Below are positions 52,251 to 61,151 of a DNA stretch of 64,000 nucleotides, piece by piece. Every line of letters begins with the position of its first letter. Position 1 is the stretch's first letter. Source of the stretch: Mesotoga prima MesG1.Ag.4.2. GTDB taxonomy: Bacteria > Thermotogota > Thermotogae > Petrotogales > Kosmotogaceae. The notes under the pieces are model-generated. The model did no database searches. It saw only the letters and a list, made by a program, of their open reading frames with translations, and was not told where the DNA came from. The stretch is from contig NC_017934.1 in assembly GCF_000147715.2 (NCBI RefSeq), positions 1,674,001 through 1,738,000 on the forward strand, given 5' to 3'. The position numbers and the translations under genes are program-made.

Positions 52251-53015
52251 CTAGACCTCTTTGAAAAGCCCATACCCATAAGATGTCTTAGCGCCAAGAC
52301 CAAAGTCACCCAGGAAATTGATCAGTTCTCTAGAGACCTCTTTTCTCAAATTATCTTCAATCTTCTCCTTTTCCAGCACTGAAAACCTGAAGATACTCCC
52401 GTTTGCAATTACCAGGTACTGTACTGGGACAGGGTCATAGTAGTCGTTGGGTGCCTTTTCGTTCTTATCGTCACTATAATAGGGTTGGAAGTGGTTGTTT
52501 ATGATATCAATACCCAGACTGTAGGTCTTAGGGATTACGTCCATGAAAATCAGAGCTCCCTTGATATTGTCATCACCTTCACCAGTCCCAAAAAGAAACT
52601 TGAAATTCTGCTTCAAAGGGCTATTCTCTTCAAGCTCTTGACTTACGTAATGGGAGAAAGCTCCTTTAAATGCACTTGCCGGAATGTACGGAACCCCGTA
52701 GTTTCTCATCAAAGTGAATCCGTTGTCAAATATCGACGGACAACCGGATCCGACCATCAGATACTTCTTCGTTTGGAGTTCTCGATCAAGTACTTTCCGG
52801 AACGATGTAACAATCCTGTCCCTTCTCTCAAGAAGGCTTCTTACCGAGTCACGATCACAATATGAAAATCTATTCATGAGAATTTGAAGCAGACTCGACA
52901 GTTGAGAGGTATCAGTCATACTGTGTTTGCTTATCGGAAAAAGCTTATCGTAATTTAGTGATGAATTCTTAATAGTTCTATTGGCAATGGTCTTAGGATC
53001 AACCATTGTCCTCAC
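52251..53015 (-). CDS. cmr6: Type III-B CRISPR protein Cmr6
   Basis: 254 residues, a RAMP protein of the Cmr complex, which caps the 3' end of the crRNA filament. Recognised by length, by gene position as the last cmr gene, and by the RAMP signatures: YIPASAFKGAFSHYV (first conserved helix, with the family PASAFKG block), LFGTGEGDDNIKGALIFMDV and the C-terminal glycine-rich loop LGDFGLGAKTSYGYG. The region between (LVIANGSIFRFSVLEKE) fits the RAMP core strand. It starts inside the end of cmr5 (a 17-base overlap); an internal ATG at 53006 is an alternative start. Cytoplasmic ribonucleoprotein subunit. Confidence 0.93.
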   Translation of the reverse strand: MRTMVDPKTIANRTIKNSSLNYDKLFPISKHSMTDTSQLSSLLQILMNRFSYCDRDSVRSLLERRDRIVTSFRKVLDRELQTKKYLMVGSGCPSIFDNGFTLMRNYGVPYIPASAFKGAFSHYVSQELEENSPLKQNFKFLFGTGEGDDNIKGALIFMDVIPKTYSLGIDIINNHFQPYYSDDKNEKAPNDYYDPVPVQYLVIANGSIFRFSVLEKEKIEDNLRKEVSRELINFLGDFGLGAKTSYGYGLFKEV

Positions 53016-53352
53016 CTTCTATAAGAATGTCAGCATATCGTCTCAACCATTTCACGGCTTCAAGAACAATCGTCTGAGCCTTGATGTAGTCAAGATCATT
53101 AATCGGATTCATCTCTGTGACATCAGCGATTTCCATTCTTTCTGAAAGCAGACTACTTAAATCAGCCAGTATTTCCTTACTGGAATCTTTATCTCTGACT
53201 TTGTAATATGCAATCGTTCCATAGAGACCATTTTGAAGAAGCATACTACCCAGACCTTTGATCTCGCTTTTGTAGCTTTTCTGGACCTTTTCGCATTTTC
53301 CGAGAATAGAGGAGACTCGCTCCTTAGCCCAATCATTTAGGGAAGGCATCAT
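52999..53352 (-). CDS. cmr5: Type III-B CRISPR protein Cmr5
   Basis: 117 residues, all-helical, the small subunit that lines the minor filament of the Cmr complex beside Cmr2. It has no catalytic residues; it helps hold the target RNA. The sequence NDWAKERVSSILGKCEKVQK and the C-terminal LDYIKAQTIVLEAVKWLRRYADILI match the family, and the last helix is typical. The start overlaps the cmr4 stop as ATGA. Assigned by position, length and helical pattern. Confidence 0.9.
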   Translation of the reverse strand: MMPSLNDWAKERVSSILGKCEKVQKSYKSEIKGLGSMLLQNGLYGTIAYYKVRDKDSSKEILADLSSLLSERMEIADVTEMNPINDLDYIKAQTIVLEAVKWLRRYADILIEGEDNG

Positions 53353-54149
53353 ACCACTTCCTTGACGAAGACAAAGCCCTTTCCCGTGGTCTCTTTTCCG
53401 CCAATTATCATGGTCTTCTCGTCGAGTTCTGAGAGCTTCGACTCACTGCCCTTTGAATAGACAGTCTCTCTTGCGGTGAAGTACAAAACTGAATCTTGGG
53501 GTAGATATTCCTCATACCAAAGTGCTCCGCTCACAACAATGCCCGTTTTCTCATCAATTCTTATTCTAGGTTGGACTTCAGTCATAGTCTTTACTATCTT
53601 GGCGAATAAATCGTCACTTACTAATACAAGATCCCTCTTCAATTTAGTCGCCATATAACTATCGGGTGCACAGCTAGAAAGAAACGCGGCTATGGAAGCC
53701 ACTTCAGGATTCTTTTCGAATTGAAGCTCAAGCTCTTCCAGCATCAAAGACTTTTCGTTGAAATTCTGATCTGCTAGAATTACTTTGCCATTTTGAACGT
53801 CGGGCACCTCTAACTTTTTGCCTGTTGATCTTGCGAATCTCCTCAGAACAATGGGGCAGGTAACCCAAACGAACATCTTTTCGGCAGATCTTACAGGAAA
53901 GAGAAGGATCTTAGCCTCCGAAAACGAGATCTTTCCTGCATCTGTGTTCTCTTCTCCACCTTTTGAAGGCTTGCTTCCAAAGACGGTATCATCTTTGATC
54001 AGTCCAGAAGCTCTTAATGCACCTTTTATTCCTTGAATAACAGGGAAACCAGTTGTCCTCTCCCTTTGTATTGGAAGATCTACAATTCCAACATCTGCAC
54101 CAGTTCCCGCATGAATTTGAGATTCAGCGTACAAACAGAAAGCTTTCAA
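53349..54149 (-). CDS. cmr4: Type III-B CRISPR protein Cmr4
   Basis: About 267 residues. Cmr4 is the backbone subunit that repeats along the crRNA, and its Asp in the early loop cuts target RNA at 6-base steps. The start is typical: LYAESQIHAGTGADVGIVDLPIQRE, in which the conserved Asp of the HAGTGADVGIVD loop is the likely catalytic residue. It continues TTGFPVIQGIKGALRASG, the RAMP glycine-rich start, and ends with GGKETTGKGFVFV. The longest frame starts at 54176, but a TTG at 54149 (or 54155) fits GGGAGG and the upstream stop better; the ATG-like starts are absent. Confidence 0.92.
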   Translation of the reverse strand: MKAFCLYAESQIHAGTGADVGIVDLPIQRERTTGFPVIQGIKGALRASGLIKDDTVFGSKPSKGGEENTDAGKISFSEAKILLFPVRSAEKMFVWVTCPIVLRRFARSTGKKLEVPDVQNGKVILADQNFNEKSLMLEELELQFEKNPEVASIAAFLSSCAPDSYMATKLKRDLVLVSDDLFAKIVKTMTEVQPRIRIDEKTGIVVSGALWYEEYLPQDSVLYFTARETVYSKGSESKLSELDEKTMIIGGKETTGKGFVFVKEVV

Positions 54150-54151
54150 CT

Positions 54152-55207
54152 TCAATCCCTCCCTATATAATCCCAATCTACCGTAAAGTATTTACCATAG
54201 CCAAAATCTTGCGATTCGCTGCTAATGTTTTGGATGTTATCAAGTGTTCCTTCAAGATAATAGACTGTTCCAGGTGCGACATAATGCTTTATTGGCTTAG
54301 GTTGATTTTTTGCAAGATCCCAACCGCTTACAGCGATCTTTCTCTGAATGTTCGCTGACTTTATGTCGCAGCCGGCAATTTTCATGTCAGAAGGAAGAGA
54401 CCCGTTTGAAAAGACTGATGGGGTAACGAGACATATTGCGGTTTTTGAACTCTGAGAAACATTGAAGATTTCAGTCTCGATGGTGTTCACATCTACTTCT
54501 GCTGCCCTGGTCTTTCCTCCTATGAATACATTTGATAACCCGGAAATTGTCTTTGCGGTGTATTCATCTGCAAAAACAAAGAAGCCTGCACCCGGTTTGA
54601 ACCTGTAGTAAGAGAGAGTATAGAGCATGCTCTCTTCGGCATTCTTTCTTTCTCTTTCCAGAGCAATGCCAACTTTGCTTTCTACCTGATAAAGCTTCTG
54701 AGAAATCTCTTTGCTTTGAAGAATCGAGAATGGAAGCTTTCTCTGCAAGTTCGAAACTTCGTTCATTTCTATCAAGCTGCCGTCGAAAGTTTCAATACCT
54801 TCGACTGAAGAAGGGATCCAAGTAAGCTTCAGGGTTTTTCCATTGATCTCCGTTTCAACGGAGCAGTGTGGCATCATCAGTTTGAATTCGCCACCCTCTT
54901 CCACTCGATAAATCCCATTTGGAGAAGGAAAGTAATGTCTAATTTCGGAGTTCACCTGATTGAATATAAACGGTCCCCAAATTCTTAACGAGCCTGGGTT
55001 TTCGCTATCCCCAACAATCTCTTTGAGTTCTGAAGAGAGATTCAAAGGATTCTCTCCGGCCTTCTTTATCAGAGCTGTTTTGATAGCTCCAAGGAAGGTC
55101 TCAATCTTTGGAAGTCCTGTCTTAGCATCGCCTCCAGATTGAAAGACGGTGCTTTCTCTGAAACAAATCCAATCTTCCGGAGTAAAATAAACTGCATTTA
55201 GCTTCAT
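54152..55207 (-). CDS. cmr3: Type III-B CRISPR protein Cmr3
   Basis: 351 residues, a RAMP protein with two ferredoxin-like halves that binds the 5' handle of the crRNA and joins Cmr2 and Cmr4. The start FTPEDWICFRESTVFQSGGDAKTGLPK is typical: the Cmr3 family begins with a strand and a DxxxFRE-like motif, and the glycine-rich loop GLPKIETFLGAIKTAL follows. The second half has FADEYTAKTISGLSNVFIGGKTRAAEV, in which the family's GGKxRxA motif is seen, and it ends SAVSGWDLAKNQPKPIKHYVAPG. The ATG overlaps the stop of cmr2 by 4 bases. Confidence 0.93.
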   Translation of the reverse strand: MKLNAVYFTPEDWICFRESTVFQSGGDAKTGLPKIETFLGAIKTALIKKAGENPLNLSSELKEIVGDSENPGSLRIWGPFIFNQVNSEIRHYFPSPNGIYRVEEGGEFKLMMPHCSVETEINGKTLKLTWIPSSVEGIETFDGSLIEMNEVSNLQRKLPFSILQSKEISQKLYQVESKVGIALERERKNAEESMLYTLSYYRFKPGAGFFVFADEYTAKTISGLSNVFIGGKTRAAEVDVNTIETEIFNVSQSSKTAICLVTPSVFSNGSLPSDMKIAGCDIKSANIQRKIAVSGWDLAKNQPKPIKHYVAPGTVYYLEGTLDNIQNISSESQDFGYGKYFTVDWDYIGRD

Positions 55208-57576
55208 CTGCCATCACCTCTCAGAAGAAAGTCTTGAACAAGGAGCAGATCAACCGCCCTTTTACGCGCCTCAAAGAGATCACTATTTTCCTCGGTAATT
55301 GCTTCAATTCCTTTTTCCAGGTCAATCATTTTACGGAAGTAGTTTTTAAACATTCTTTCAAAAGACCCGTCATCTTCTTTTCTCGATCCAGCTTTCTTTA
55401 GCACATACGGAATATACTTGTTCACGTATTCGTCATTAGATAGAATCAGGTCATCGCCGAAGAGCTTTCTTAGGCTTCTAGAGCCAAAACCAGACGAGTC
55501 CATTTTCTTGATCATTTCTCGCAGGCTCTTAATTGTGTTAAAGCTTCCATCTTTGGTTGACCACTTAGCTCCGTTTCGACTGATCTGACCTGAACGCCTT
55601 ACAATAGACACAACAAAGCTGTCTCGTCCAAGCCCGTCCTTTGCAATGTGCTCAGATTCACGGGCGATCCTTAGAGCCTGGCTCAAGGGGAACTTCTTGT
55701 TAACGACTGCTATTCCTGCGCTCATTGTGGCTTTCCATCCCATCATAGGAGAGTGGGGTTTGCCTTTTATCCAGAGCATTTCATCTTTGAACTGAAGTTT
55801 GCCTGCGGGAGAATCAAGCTCAACGTCTCCGGTTCCAGAGTACATCCTTCTTATTTCGTCAGCACACTCGAGAACAGATACCGCTGGCAGGAAGGCAAGA
55901 ACATCGTCTCCGCCGGAATATACAAGCTCTCCCCCGTGCTTTTCAACAGCCAGCTGCACGAGCGAGGAGAAGATATTCAGGGTTCTGGATACCGTTCTGT
56001 GATAGGCCGGTTGCACAGTCTTCCTCATGAGTATGTAGTCTTTCATTTTTGTTGGAAGATCGCTAGAGACTATGGCCGTTCGTAAAGGTTCAGCTATTAC
56101 TTCAGTGATCTGAGGTGCATACTCTCCACCAATCCATTTGCCCATTCTGTCTCCGTCCATAAGGAGAATCGCGTAATAGCTGTTCTTATAGCTCTCTGGC
56201 ATGTTACCAGTAAACTCGATGAACTTCTGTTCATTCTTGCCGGCAAATTCATCTACAGACGGGAACTTCTCATTTATCTCTGAAGCGTATAGACGTTTCA
56301 CAGCATTGACTGCGTTCAAGTGGTCTGTCTTCTCTCCATCTTTTAGTTTGAAGATCGCCTTCATATCTCCGTTGAACTGATCGCCTTGGAGAGTTTTGCC
56401 ATTGACAGAAGAGTTATCGGTAAAGTGGCTAAAAGTTCTCAACGTTTTTCTTGCATCTGCGCGGCTCCTTAAAAGTCTGTACGAGTATGAGTAAAGCGCA
56501 CCGGCATTTGGTTTGTGAGCGCCGTGCTGGGTAGACAAGGAATTCAAATTATCGATTTCATCTTTTATTCCCGAATCATTATATAGATTGCTGATAATCT
56601 CCTTTGCGTTTTCGATTTCAATAAGCTCTTGGCTTGTTGTGAAAACCTCGGGGAAAGTATCCAGCTGCATCTGCAAATTAGTCTCGTCAAGAGGTTTGCC
56701 TGCCTTCAACGAGACACTATAAATCTCTTTCCAGCCATCCTTTATAGCTTTCTCAACGTTTTTCAGAGTCTCTTTTACTTCACTTGTTGGAACTATTGCA
56801 ACAAATCTGTTTGGTAAGGAAGCGACTCTAGTTGAAGGTTTGGGAACTTTAGAATCAACTGTGAACTTCACTCCCCATTCTGACAGAGACTTTTTCACGA
56901 AAGCTATGTTTCTGAGCGATGGAAATATCACGCAGTCGAAACCGTATTTCTGCCCTACATACTCTATTCCTTTATAAGTTATCAACGACAAGAGATAGCT
57001 TCCGCTCCAGAGATCCATGGTCTTTCTCGCTGCAGCGATGAAACTCTGAACTGGCCCCACAGATACGCTGATCAAACTTGCCTTGATCTTCCCGTTTTCA
57101 ATAGTCCCTGCTAGGGAAGACGTTGAATCAAGGTGATCAACGATCGAGTGATTGGGGATTCTCGTATCGGCAGGAAGAAACGCCGATCCTTCCATCATAT
57201 CGGGTAGCTGCCACCATAAGGCATGGAACAGGTTCTCTTTCTTATTTCCTTCTGAAATCACTCTGAGATTAGCCATGAACTGAGATCTGGCGCTATCCAA
57301 ATTCGGTAGATGTTTCAGAACATCGAGTTTGCTACTCGAGAGAGAATGAACAAACCCACCTGTATCATCCAACGAGACTCTGACTTGATTGCTCTTTTCC
57401 CAGGGAATTGCAAGTCTATCCATTGCACTTGCAATCCAGTCTTCTTCTTTGACCTTGTCAGGAGAAATTCCTAAGGCTTTGAGAATCTCAGCAGAGCTGC
57501 TTTCATGACCTCTTATGTCCATTGCTTTGAAAAGGGGATCGTGCATAAGAGCAATTATCTTCTTTTCCCAGTTCAT
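55204..57576 (-). CDS. cmr2: Type III-B CRISPR protein Cmr2 (Cas10)
   Basis: About 790 residues from an ATG at 57576, which has AAAGGGGG upstream; the longer reading frame to 57603 has none. Cas10 is the signal-making subunit of the complex: when target RNA is bound, the Palm domain joins ATP into cyclic oligoadenylate. The catalytic motif GGDD is intact at residues 555-558 in VYSGGDDVLAFLPA. The N-terminus carries MHDPLFKAMDIRGHE, the HD-like segment, in which a metal-binding HD pair is present but later motifs are not obvious, so DNA cutting by this domain is uncertain. The zinc/Palm-1 region begins around residue 180 (LISVSVGPVQSFIAAARKTMDLWSG, cut here to its parts). The start overlaps the cmr1 stop as ATGA. 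Confidence 0.96.
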   Translation of the reverse strand: MNWEKKIIALMHDPLFKAMDIRGHESSSAEILKALGISPDKVKEEDWIASAMDRLAIPWEKSNQVRVSLDDTGGFVHSLSSSKLDVLKHLPNLDSARSQFMANLRVISEGNKKENLFHALWWQLPDMMEGSAFLPADTRIPNHSIVDHLDSTSSLAGTIENGKIKASLISVSVGPVQSFIAAARKTMDLWSGSYLLSLITYKGIEYVGQKYGFDCVIFPSLRNIAFVKKSLSEWGVKFTVDSKVPKPSTRVASLPNRFVAIVPTSEVKETLKNVEKAIKDGWKEIYSVSLKAGKPLDETNLQMQLDTFPEVFTTSQELIEIENAKEIISNLYNDSGIKDEIDNLNSLSTQHGAHKPNAGALYSYSYRLLRSRADARKTLRTFSHFTDNSSVNGKTLQGDQFNGDMKAIFKLKDGEKTDHLNAVNAVKRLYASEINEKFPSVDEFAGKNEQKFIEFTGNMPESYKNSYYAILLMDGDRMGKWIGGEYAPQITEVIAEPLRTAIVSSDLPTKMKDYILMRKTVQPAYHRTVSRTLNIFSSLVQLAVEKHGGELVYSGGDDVLAFLPAVSVLECADEIRRMYSGTGDVELDSPAGKLQFKDEMLWIKGKPHSPMMGWKATMSAGIAVVNKKFPLSQALRIARESEHIAKDGLGRDSFVVSIVRRSGQISRNGAKWSTKDGSFNTIKSLREMIKKMDSSGFGSRSLRKLFGDDLILSNDEYVNKYIPYVLKKAGSRKEDDGSFERMFKNYFRKMIDLEKGIEAITEENSDLFEARKRAVDLLLVQDFLLRGDGR

Positions 57577-58808
57577 TCGATAACCCCCTTTAAAAGATTC
57601 CATAGTTCTTCGAAGTTCTCGTTTCCGAGTATTGGATAAGGTTCGCCTTTTACAATTGCATAAATCACAGGTCTGTCATTGTTGTCTCTATCCGGAGATA
57701 TCTTGCTTGCCATGAGCAGAATTCTGGCAAAGTAAGAGTTGTTCAATGCTTTGTGTACAGATATGAATATCGGAGATGCTTTTCTACCCGAACTATTGTT
57801 GCTGTTCGAAACAGTGGCCGTCCCCTTTCCGGTTGTTCCAGGGTATTCCCCGAATCTTTGATAGATAATAGGTAACCCCATTATGCTTGTACGCATCACA
57901 AATTCTCTTGAAGGTGCAGTCCTTTCGAAATAAGCAGCCCTCAATGGTTCAAGATTGTCTCCCGGCTGACCGTACTTTCTAAGTTCATTAAGCTTCAATC
58001 TCGAATACTTGGATACTGGGTCTCCGTCCTTAGTTCTCTGACCAGTAAGCGCTCCGATAATGTCCTTCCAGGATCGCGATTTGATCAGGGAATTCATTTC
58101 TCTAGATCTGGCCAATGTAGGAAAGTCGTAAGGGTACAAATTTGGTTCTTCATTAATGAGTCGGAACTTCCTTTCGTCAGGATCCAGTTCGCTGATCATC
58201 TTCAATAGAAGTGATTTTGAAGTTGAATACTGTTCGCCTACAGAATCCTCTTCCACTCCTTTGGCCTTACTGATCGCAAAACTGCCAAAGCCGTCTCTTG
58301 CCTTTGCTCCAAAGCCTGAGTAGTTGCTTATGAGGCTCATAAGAGAATCAGTAACAGTCTTTTGAACCGGCAAGATTGAACTCGAATACCGGATCCTAAT
58401 TGTGAAACTTTGATCTGGCATCATGTAGGAAAAAGAAGGATTGTCTCCTTTCAGCTCATAAGTTCCAAACAATGCATTGCGAAAAAACCTGTCACTTGAT
58501 TCCACCAAAGTGTTAACCGATTCTTCAATGTCGTCACCATAGGAGACAGTCAGTGAGAATGGTGACTTCTTTTCTTGCGAACCGAACATTAGCCCTTCCA
58601 GATAATGAAGAGCTGCAAAAGGCTTCTTCGAACCATCCAGCCAATTGGGATCTATAACACAAGGAACCAGTGCCCTGAACCAGAAACGCATTACTCCCTT
58701 GACGCTTTGAGGTCTAAGTTCAAATCGCCAGGATTTTCCTGTTTTCGAATACATGCTTCTTGAAAGCATTGGGGTTATAGTTTTGCAAACGAAAGTTGAT
58801 TTTTGCAA
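57573..58808 (-). CDS. cmr1: Type III-B CRISPR protein Cmr1
   Basis: 411 residues, the RAMP protein at the 3' end of the Cmr crRNA filament. The N-terminus is typical: FVCKTITPMLSRSMYSKTGKSWRFELRPQSVKGVMRFWFRAL, here shown only by its cores ITPMLSR and RPQSVKGVMRFWFRAL. The glycine-rich loop GLMFGSQEKKSPFSLTVSY follows, and NYSGFGAKARDGFGSF is the family's second-half signature. The ATG at 58808 lies 15 bases downstream of the stop of the CARF gene and has GGAGGGAAGAAG upstream. First of the six cmr genes. Confidence 0.95.
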   Translation of the reverse strand: MQKSTFVCKTITPMLSRSMYSKTGKSWRFELRPQSVKGVMRFWFRALVPCVIDPNWLDGSKKPFAALHYLEGLMFGSQEKKSPFSLTVSYGDDIEESVNTLVESSDRFFRNALFGTYELKGDNPSFSYMMPDQSFTIRIRYSSSILPVQKTVTDSLMSLISNYSGFGAKARDGFGSFAISKAKGVEEDSVGEQYSTSKSLLLKMISELDPDERKFRLINEEPNLYPYDFPTLARSREMNSLIKSRSWKDIIGALTGQRTKDGDPVSKYSRLKLNELRKYGQPGDNLEPLRAAYFERTAPSREFVMRTSIMGLPIIYQRFGEYPGTTGKGTATVSNSNNSSGRKASPIFISVHKALNNSYFARILLMASKISPDRDNNDRPVIYAIVKGEPYPILGNENFEELWNLLKGVIE

Positions 58809-58823
58809 CTTCTTCCCTCCTTT

Positions 58824-59954
58824 CTATTTCAATAATCTCTTTATCTCTTCAACCGCTTTTTCTAGTTCATATGGATTTCTAGCTGTCGTTCGAATTTCCA
58901 TGTACAATGTTCCGCCTCTAGTACTGTATCTTGCCTTAATGATTTCGCCGAACTGCTTGCAGACGAATTCATTTCTGTCAAATTTTTGGCTTGAGCCCCT
59001 CACCAATACTTCTTCGATGAATGGAATGGATACCAGCTTGTCTATGAATGATTGATTGTCCGAAATCATCTTGTTTGAATGGGCTTCTTTGGAGCTTTTC
59101 TTTAGTCTGTTCTCTATCGGTACAGAGCTATCCTTAAGACTCGCTTCAACATCCAGCTTTCCAAGACTCAATCTGCAGGCTTGGACAAAAACCTCGCCCA
59201 TCGGACTCAGTGAAAGCATGTGACCTACTGAATCCTGTTCGCGGTCTATGAGAAGCTTAATTTCTGCGGGAAGCGAACTGAAGTTGATCCTGTAATCGTA
59301 CTCTCTTTCCAGATCTTTTTCGTTTATTACGGAATTCATTTCCAGAGTGTCGAGAAGGCCTTTGTTCTCGAGCCAAAGCTCAACATCTAGAGACAGAGGC
59401 ATTGGAGGCAGCTTTATAACGCCGTCAAATGTCTCGAACCGATAATAAACAGGGATCTTAACCCCCATCCCGAAAGCTAGAGAAAGCGCGATCTGAGCCT
59501 TGTATCCTCCTGTAGCGTTGATAAGTAGATTATCCATGTGATGTTTGTATATCTCGGCAATTCTCTTCACTAGATTACGTAAGCCTTTGTTCTGGAAATC
59601 GTCTGGCCTTGAGTCATCAAGATCGGATATTGCATTTACGGAGACATTTTTGAAGCTCATATCTTTCGAGCAATCAAAGAATAATTTGAGAGCGTCACCG
59701 ATCTTCTTGCCTTCTTCGGTATCCGAGGTAAGAAAATATAAGTAGTCTCTCGAAGACAAAACTGACTGAGAAAGTATGGACGCTAGAGAGTTAATCTCAG
59801 CTCCAAACTCGCGATTCCCGATCGGGTCATTCAAGTTAAGGAGACGATCAGTAATTCCACTCGAAGTCATATTGCACAGTTTTCTCAAGCTTGCTCCGAC
59901 TGTGCAGATAATCGTGTTTATGATGGTTTCCCCCTGTCTTCCCTCAAAGTGCAA
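58824..59954 (-). CDS. CARF protein at the head of the cmr operon
   Basis: Up to 376 residues. The N-terminal half is a CARF domain of the APE2256 type: IICTVGASLRKL, the strand DYLYFLTSDTEEGKKIGDAL, and the ligand-binding INATGGYKAQIALSLAFGMG (about residue 145), then YYRFETFDGVIKLPPMPLSLD, nearly matching the CARF-RelE protein at the other end of the locus. The C-terminal half (about 230-376) has SLSPMGEVFV, a basic patch and then VSIPFIEEVLV, FGEIIKARYSTRGGTLYMEI and RTTARNPYELEKAVEEIKRLL. I find no HEPN R-x4-6-H; the strand-helix order could be another RelE-like or PD-(D/E)XK-like nuclease. The start is uncertain: the TTG at 59954 has no good ribosome site, and a GGGGG precedes a non-standard ATC/ATA further on. 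Confidence 0.72.
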   Translation of the reverse strand: MHFEGRQGETIINTIICTVGASLRKLCNMTSSGITDRLLNLNDPIGNREFGAEINSLASILSQSVLSSRDYLYFLTSDTEEGKKIGDALKLFFDCSKDMSFKNVSVNAISDLDDSRPDDFQNKGLRNLVKRIAEIYKHHMDNLLINATGGYKAQIALSLAFGMGVKIPVYYRFETFDGVIKLPPMPLSLDVELWLENKGLLDTLEMNSVINEKDLEREYDYRINFSSLPAEIKLLIDREQDSVGHMLSLSPMGEVFVQACRLSLGKLDVEASLKDSSVPIENRLKKSSKEAHSNKMISDNQSFIDKLVSIPFIEEVLVRGSSQKFDRNEFVCKQFGEIIKARYSTRGGTLYMEIRTTARNPYELEKAVEEIKRLLK

Positions 59955-60051
59955 TCCCCTAGAAAAACTGAAGTCAGAATGGAATTTGAATTGATTATGA
60001 ACGAATTATATCAGTTACTTTGTGGATATCCAAAGGCCATACTAGCTATTC

Positions 60052-60315
60052 TCATAGAATTTGCGTTTCTTTGGCCTTGTCAAGGCCAATAATCTCCTTC
60101 TTGTAATCATTTGACAGGCTCGAGCTGAATATTATAACTGAGTCCTCTTGCGTGTTCATGAGTCTTTTCAGTCCAGACTTCACTTTCTTAAGCTCTGCGT
60201 AAGTCAACTCTCCCTCAAAGACGGAATTCTGGATCCAGTTCAGGTAACGGCGGAGATACTTCAGTACTTTTGCTACTCTCTTCTCATTGATGTCATAGAC
60301 GATGATTACCCACAT
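60052..60315 (-). CDS. cas2: CRISPR adaptation protein Cas2
   Basis: 87 residues from the ATG at 60315, which has GGAGGTAATC before it. A longer frame adds 12 unlikely residues. Cas2 is the small ferredoxin-fold dimer that bridges two Cas1 dimers in spacer integration. The start MWVIIVYDINEKRVAKVLKYLRRYLNWIQNSVFEGELT, here cut to its core VIIVYDI and RYLNWIQNSVFEGEL, is diagnostic; the Asp in VYD is the conserved metal site. No Cas1 gene is in the window. It lies between the 173-residue unknown gene and the CARF gene on the same strand. Confidence 0.95.
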   Translation of the reverse strand: MWVIIVYDINEKRVAKVLKYLRRYLNWIQNSVFEGELTYAELKKVKSGLKRLMNTQEDSVIIFSSSLSNDYKKEIIGLDKAKETQIL

Positions 60316-60409
60316 GATTACCTCCGGCTGTATTGGAAGCCAGCTCTTCAAAGAGAATTCCGAATGCAGGCAGGATGAAATCCTGCCTTTGTAGATGATC
60401 CTTTCGGAA

Positions 60410-60931
60410 CTACTCTACGTTTATTACAGAGCTTAGAGCCTCTACAGTCTTCTGATAGGTTTCTTCGTTCATAGGGAGCCACACTTCATCGTAGTTACAA
60501 TCGGGCTGGAACAAGTCATTTCCAACACCAGTGGCATCAAGGAAACTGATGAAATTGAGTATCCCGGTCTTGCATTCGGGGCAGAATACAATCAACAGCA
60601 AGTCTTCATAACTCAAGACTTCAAGCTTGTGATTGTCTTTGCAGCTTATTGCAATATTGTTACCTGTAGTCTCAAAGGCAAGTCCAGCAGATAAGAGAGC
60701 TTCCTCAAGTGACAGCAAAGGAAGACCACATAGATCGGAAAACTTTGGACTGTCGTCTTCAATTTCATCGGTCTTCTCAAATACCAATGTTCCATTCACT
60801 TCAAGATCACCAATCTCTTTGAACTCCTCAGGTGAGGGCAAATACCATGAATCACCATCTTTTGAGAACAACACACCTTTCATGTAGGCAACAAAAGAGC
60901 CGTCATCTCTTCTCTTGATACTGTATACCAA
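60410..60931 (-). CDS. Unknown protein at the head of the cas operon
   Basis: 173 residues, with a strong AAAGGAGGTGTAAC site before a TTG start. I do not recognise it. It is acidic and looks soluble and globular, with no signal peptide or membrane segment. A single CPEC pair near residue 117 and other Cys (LCGLPL, SCKDN) could bind metal. The N-terminal third has a strand pattern with KDGDSWYLPSPEEFKEIGDL. It lies about 95 bases before cas2 on the same strand, so it may belong to the cas operon, and it is the first gene of the leftward series. It could be a regulator or an accessory of the adaptation step, but nothing in the sequence says so. Confidence 0.6.
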   Translation of the reverse strand: MVYSIKRRDDGSFVAYMKGVLFSKDGDSWYLPSPEEFKEIGDLEVNGTLVFEKTDEIEDDSPKFSDLCGLPLLSLEEALLSAGLAFETTGNNIAISCKDNHKLEVLSYEDLLLIVFCPECKTGILNFISFLDATGVGNDLFQPDCNYDEVWLPMNEETYQKTVEALSSVINVE

Positions 60932-61151
60932 GTTACACCTCCTTTCGATTCTTTGTGTTGTGAGTACCCTTCACAGAAATCGGACGTGAAAACGAGGATT
61001 AAGCTTCTCCTGGTTGGCGAAGCAATTCTACGAAACAAAGTTGAACCTGAGTTTGCCTTCAAGAAACCAAAGTGCTTGTTTTTGAGGGAGCTAAGATAGG
61101 CAATGGACAGATAATCGGAAGCTATAAATAGCGGCTGAAACTGAACGAGGT

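Noticed and set aside
52035-52382. A plus-strand frame of 115 codons next to cmr6
   Set aside because: Its second half is antisense to cmr6 and the cmr terminator, and it has no family likeness. An upstream TTTTTTTGGGAGG could pass as a ribosome site, but this is also part of an inverted repeat.
58824-59954. HEPN ribonuclease domain (Csm6/Csx1) in the CARF protein
   Set aside because: No R-x4-6-H motif was found; the only Arg-to-His pair in the C-terminal half (RLKKSSKEAH) has the wrong spacing.
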